20,878 bases of DNA from Reclinomonas americana ATCC 50394 (Eukaryota > Jakobida > Jakobea > Jakobida). The notes below the pieces were generated by a model. That model was not told the DNA's origin and searched no databases. It was given only the letters and a program-made list of their open reading frames with translations. Below are positions 19,462 to 20,878 of this stretch, piece after piece. The position numbers and the translations under genes are program-made. Position 1 is the stretch's first letter; each line of letters opens with the position of its first letter. Where the stretch lies: the NCBI GenBank assembly GCA_048213135.1, contig PS015060.1, positions 135,781 to 156,658 on the forward strand, written 5' to 3'.

Positions 19462-19822
19462 TCGTATGAGAGCGAGAGAATGACGATAGGAGAGTGGCTG
19501 AAAGGGATGAAGAGAAAGAGTCAGAGAGATACCAGCGACAACTGAGGGATTAAGGCACAAAGAAATGTGCGCGAGGAAAGCACCACGAACGCTGAGACGC
19601 AAGACGCAACATCAGTGATGGCCAGATCAAGCTCCTGGAAGGTCTTGTCGGCATCGGGCAGGCAGTTGGTGAAGTTCAGGTCGCTCTCCAGTCCAAGCTG
19701 CGAAAGGAATTGAATAATCGACTCAATGATCCTCGCTCTCTCCAACCACTCCAGACGAAACAGCAAAGCCCTCAGCGAACAGCTCCAGGTCAGTCTTGTT
19801 GAAGGTCAGCGGGCCCACGGAC
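18223..19822 (-). CDS. small helical conserved protein of unknown function, N-terminus missing
   Basis: Proposed exons: 19822-19762, 19697-19611, 18787-18725, 18648-18549, 18486-18419, 18358-18331, 18260-18223 (TAA). All phases agree and give 147 complete residues. The sequence runs VGPLTFNKTDLELFAEGF, ALGLESDLNFTNCLPD, then amphipathic helices (IYRGFEELGTGIQEFG, then QLAKRLQQLAKDLQEG), and ends WKAKDYKAAGFALGQIVGIL plus LVD. The F-x-x-GF-x-x-GL start, a lone cysteine after it, and the KDY-x-x-AGF end resemble a family of about 200-residue, often secreted proteins that I associate with ciliates and other protists and that has no known function. The exon with the start, probably with a signal peptide, lies upstream of 19823, within or beyond the repeat block. 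Introns 19610 and 18548 start with GTTGCGT. Confidence 0.7.
18900..19600 (+). repeat. purine-rich intron sequence with GA runs
   Basis: Most of intron 19610-18788 of the minus-strand gene is purine-rich on the plus strand, from GGGAAGGG/GAGAGG motifs. A (GA)n run lies at about 19417-19453, and a near-repeat with TGAGAG..GAGAGAATGACGA..AGGAGAGTGGCTGAAAGG occurs at about 19360-19397 and 19467-19504. Confidence 0.75.
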
Positions 19823-19879
19823 CTGCAAAAAGGAGAGCGAGGAGTGAGTGCAAGGGGGAATGACGGAATGTAAGCAAGG

Positions 19880-20640
19880 GAAAGAATGAATACATGAGGA
19901 GATGAGGAGAGAGAGAGAGAGAGAGCAATGAATGAATGAATGTTCAAGGAGTGACTGCGTGAGTGTGTGGGTGAGAGTGTGAGGAGACGAGAGGAGAGCG
20001 CACAAGAGAATGTCCGAGTGCGTGAGAATGTGTGAGCAATGAATGAATGAATGATCAAGGAGTGCGTGCGTGTGAGTGAGACGAGACAGGGAGGGAGGAA
20101 AGAGAGGGAGAGTGCAGAGAGACAGAGAATGATTGACAGGAGTGTGAGCAATGAATGAATGGACTGTTCAGACGAGAGGAGAGCGCACAAGAGAATGTCC
20201 GAGTGCGTGAGAATGTGTGAGCAATGAATGAATGAATGTTCAAGGAGTGACTGCGCGTGTGAGTGAGAGAGACAGCGAGGGAGGAAAGAGAGGGAGAGTG
20301 TCTGCGAGGAGAGACAGAGAATGATCGACAGGAGTGCGAGCAATGTATGAATGGACTGTTCAAGGAGTCTATGCGTGTGAGAGGAGAGAGAGAGAGAGTT
20401 AGAGAGAGCCAAACGTGTGTGTGAGAGAGAGACAAGAGGGAGGGAGCAGCGGAAGGGAGAAAAAGACAAGAGTGCGACGGAGAGTGAGAATGTGTGAGCA
20501 ATGAATGAATGATTGTTCAAGGAGTGTATGCGTGCAGAGACAGAGAGAGACAGGGAGGAAGGAAAGAGAGAGAAAGAAAGTGCACAAGAGAATGTCCGAG
20601 TGCGTGAGAATGTGTGAGCAATGAATGAATGAATGTTTGA
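19880..20640 (+). repeat. higher-order minisatellite (GAGCAATGAATGAATG family)
   Basis: GAGCAATG(A/T)ATGAATG starts at 19923, 20034, 20146, 20219, 20338, 20496 and 20616, each followed by a GTTCAAGGAGTG-like block except the last. A second block, CACAAGAGAATGTCCGAGTG plus CGTGAGAATGTGTGAGCAATG, occurs three times (near 19999, 20186 and 20582). A third block, AGGGAGGAAAGAGAGGGAGA, occurs near 20087 and, as AGCGAGGGAGGAAAGAGAGG, near 20274. Spacing varies from 72 to 158 bp, so units are compound. The array lies in the upstream intron or 5' flank of the minus-strand gene. Confidence 0.85.
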
Positions 20641-20655
20641 GCTATGTGTGTGCGT

Positions 20656-20878
<223 letters not shown>

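Noticed and set aside
19723-20520. 265-codon minus frame rich in SLSL and HSFIAHTFS repeats
   Set aside because: The repeats are the translated minisatellite. Only about 20 codons near 19762-19822 belong to a gene.

Overview
This is a eukaryotic nuclear window, almost certainly from an intron-rich unicellular eukaryote. Every recognisable gene is split by GT-AG introns, most of them about 60-100 nt. Neighbouring genes lie on both strands with no operon logic. Long CT/GA, TTC and GAG microsatellites fill the longer introns and intergenic spaces. TGA and TAA both end well-supported reading frames, so the standard code is likely. The lineage cannot be fixed from sequence alone. There are five assembly gaps: 4656-4675, 6071-6352, 15012-15031, 15743-16126 and 17202-17555.

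Layout, left to right. At 1-132 (-) there may be the first exon of a gene running off the left edge. At 317-3740 (-) is an 11-exon gene rebuilt here as an 841-residue protein: ankyrin repeats, a coiled coil holding a 108-residue tandem duplication, a protein kinase domain and a C-terminal RING finger. It diverges across a repeat-filled spacer from the ubiquilin gene (+). The ubiquilin core runs 6794-9898, with a probable tiny upstream exon at 4997-5020, and shows UBL, STI1-type, low-complexity and UBA segments. Next is a CAP-Gly gene at 10463-13807 (+). On the minus strand follow a small SH3-like protein (14487-15715) and the N-terminal thioredoxin-like exon of a glutathione S-transferase (16374-16598). 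These two are separated by a gap and could be one gene.

A 55-bp inverted repeat (17002-17056 and 17556-17610) flanks the gap at 17202-17555 and looks like the ends of a small DNA transposon or MITE. Just right of it is a short gene of uncertain identity (17683-18078, +). The 3' exons of a small helical protein family lie at 18223-19822 (-). Its upstream intron runs into a higher-order minisatellite and then GA/TAG repeats to the end of the window.

The genes form no single pathway. Ubiquilin and the kinase-RING protein both touch ubiquitin biology, and the CAP-Gly protein points to microtubules; this co-location is probably chance. The most distinctive signals are the 14-nt and 10-nt micro-exons of the kinase gene, a recurrent seven-base splice donor (GTTGCGT) in six introns of three genes, the inverted repeat around the gap, and the ankyrin/coiled-coil/kinase/RING architecture. 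All exon joins come from reading frame, splice-site and phase agreement by eye and have no transcript support.
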